NCBI GenBank assembly: GCA_947630585.1
Contig: CANRIE010000131.1
Coordinates: 1 to 15,413, forward strand
Length of the DNA stretch: 15,413 nucleotides
Source: an uncultured Bacilli bacterium
Lineage (GTDB): Bacteria; Bacillota_I; Bacilli_A; RF39; UBA660
Direction: 5' to 3'
Shown here one piece after another: positions 14,311 to 15,413 of this stretch (the first letter of the stretch is position 1; every line of letters begins with the position of its first letter). Under the pieces are notes generated by a model. It was given only the letters and a program-made list of their open reading frames with translations. It was not told where the DNA came from and did no database searches. A program made the translations under genes and the position numbers.

Positions 14311-15413
14311 ATGGAGGTAGAGAATTATAGTATGAAAGAAGTAAAAAAAATATCAGTAATTCAATCTGTAGTAGATGGAATAAGAACTGGCAAGGAAGCA
14401 AGTGAAGTTCTTAATCTATCTGAAAGACAAATATGGAGATTAGTAAAAAAAGTGAAAGAAAAAGGAATTGAAGGTATAAAACATGGTAATTGTAAAAGAA
14501 GTCCTAAAAATAAAATTCCAATTGAAACTGTAAATAAAATAGTTGAACTAAAAAAATCACATAATTATGAAGATGCTAACTTCAGCCATTTCAGAGATTT
14601 ACTAGAAGAAAGAGAAAACATCAAAGTTTCTTATTCTTGTTTATACAACATTATGAAAGCCAATGGTATAATTTCTAAAAACAAAAATAAAGATAGAATT
14701 GTCCATAGACGAAGAAAAAGAAAAGAATTTGAAGGAGATTTAGTTCAAGCAGATGGTACCCCCTTCGACTGGTTTGAAACTGGTAAGAAATATAGTATTC
14801 ATGGTTTTGTAGATGATGCAACTGGTAAAATATTAGGCTTATATATGGTTGAACACGAATGCCTTTTAGGTTATTTAGAAGCCCTTAGATATATGCTAAA
14901 TAACTTTGGAGTTCCTAAAATTATATATCCTGATAAATATTCTGTTTTCTTTCCTAATCCTAAGCAGAAATTAACTATTGATGAAGAATTAGAAGGAAAA
15001 AAAACTCCAACAACACAATTTATGAATATCATTTCTGTACTCGGAGCTAATATGTTTCCAGCCTCAACATCGCAAGCTAAAGGAAGAATTGAAAGACTAT
15101 GGAGAACTTTACAAGATCGACTTATTACGGAATTTAGAATTAATAACATTACAACTCCTGAACAAGCAAATGAATTCTTTAAGAAATTTATACCTAAATA
15201 TAATAAGCAATTTGCTGTTGAACCCGAAAAAAAGAAATCGCACTTTTCTAAAGTTCCTGACTACATTAACTTAGATTTGTTGCTTTCAATAAAACTCCAA
15301 AGGGTTATTGACAACTCTGGTACATTTACTATTCAAGGCACTAAATTTCAAATTATTAATAATAAAATTTTGCCTAACGTTAAAGTTGATATTTATATTA
15401 ATAAAAAAAATGG
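14311..15413 (+). CDS. ISNCY/IS1202-type DDE transposase (partial, 3' end outside window)
   Basis: 367 codons are visible without a stop. An N-terminal helix-turn-helix region (about 12-50, with GKEASEVLNLSERQIWRLVK) recognises the element ends. The rve/DDE integrase-like core follows: D148 in VQADGTPFDWFETG, GFVDDATGKILGLYM, D208 in YPDKYSVF, and E261 in SQAKGRIERLWRTLQDRL. These blocks match the ISNCY family closely, including the later FIPKYNKQFAVEP. The protein cuts and joins element DNA through the three metal-binding acids, all present, so it looks intact as far as visible. The ATG has AGGTGATG upstream. It is divergent from the T-box operon. It seems to use more C-ending codons (GCC, TTC, AAC, GAC) than the neighbours, in keeping with a separate origin. 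Confidence 0.92.
   Translation, partial: MEVENYSMKEVKKISVIQSVVDGIRTGKEASEVLNLSERQIWRLVKKVKEKGIEGIKHGNCKRSPKNKIPIETVNKIVELKKSHNYEDANFSHFRDLLEERENIKVSYSCLYNIMKANGIISKNKNKDRIVHRRRKRKEFEGDLVQADGTPFDWFETGKKYSIHGFVDDATGKILGLYMVEHECLLGYLEALRYMLNNFGVPKIIYPDKYSVFFPNPKQKLTIDEELEGKKTPTTQFMNIISVLGANMFPASTSQAKGRIERLWRTLQDRLITEFRINNITTPEQANEFFKKFIPKYNKQFAVEPEKKKSHFSKVPDYINLDLLLSIKLQRVIDNSGTFTIQGTKFQIINNKILPNVKVDIYINKKN

Larger units (their letters stand above)
14227..15413 (+). mobile_element. ISNCY-family (IS1202-like) insertion sequence, left part
   Basis: The element is defined by its transposase gene and a probable left end. At 14227-14236 TGACACTTTT is nearly the reverse complement of AAAATGTCA at 14252-14260, a sub-terminal inverted pair before the gene. 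The right end, the right inverted repeat and any target duplication lie beyond the window, so completeness and the exact left boundary are unproven. Confidence 0.65.

Noticed and set aside
14871..15274. Minus-strand 92-residue and plus-strand 61-residue open frames at the right end.
   Set aside because: Both lie in other frames of the intact transposase gene, which shows clear DDE motifs throughout.
1..15413. CRISPR array, prophage att sites or replication origin.
   Set aside because: No regularly spaced repeats, no tRNA-end duplication near tRNA-Ala, and no DnaA-box cluster were seen on reading; a genome-wide search was not possible.

Overview
The window is very AT-rich DNA from a low-GC Bacillota bacterium, most likely class Bacilli. 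The evidence is a DnaI-type helicase loader, a T-box riboswitch, strong Gram-positive Shine-Dalgarno sites and consensus sigma-A promoters. The spoVA genes indicate an endospore-forming lineage or one that kept spore genes. spoVAC and spoVAD end in TGA exactly where their homologues end, so the standard bacterial code applies, not the Mycoplasma code. I cannot name the genus; an uncultured gut Bacilli/Erysipelotrichales-like lineage would fit.

Layout from left to right. Positions 1-65 hold the 3' tail of an unidentified plus-strand gene that meets an 85-residue membrane-protein gene tail to tail. Almost everything from 62 to 14219 is on the minus strand. Positions 437-2245 are a compact spoVAC-spoVAD-spoVAE operon (dipicolinic acid channel) closed by a terminator. 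Positions 2289-3125 are a single-gene unit for a membrane-anchored extracellular protein with its own promoter and terminator. Positions 3120-6325 are a guanine deaminase - dnaI - RNB-domain protein operon in which the RNB protein is strongly divergent. Positions 6326-6702 are non-coding with several inverted repeats. Positions 6703-7203 encode a DIP1984-family coiled-coil protein. Positions 7249-8317 are a two-gene Panacea-type toxin-antitoxin unit with its own promoter and terminator. Positions 8414-8585 are a tRNA-Ala(UGC) gene with promoter and terminator.

Positions 8597-14219 form one translation operon: promoter, phenylalanine T-box riboswitch, alpha/beta hydrolase, pheS, pheT, hisS, with the tRNA-Ala gene and terminator just beyond. 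The T-box has a UUC specifier, a bulged antiterminator with UGGU, and a competing terminator, so uncharged tRNA-Phe should switch on the hydrolase and HisRS together with PheRS.

Positions 14227-15413 are the left part of an ISNCY (IS1202-like) insertion sequence running off the window. Its inverted-repeat end stops only 7 bp from the -35 box of the T-box promoter.

The items most worth following up are the RNB protein with a missing metal-ligand position, the Panacea pair with an unassigned toxin, the Phe T-box driving a hydrolase and HisRS, and the structured 377-bp intergenic region.
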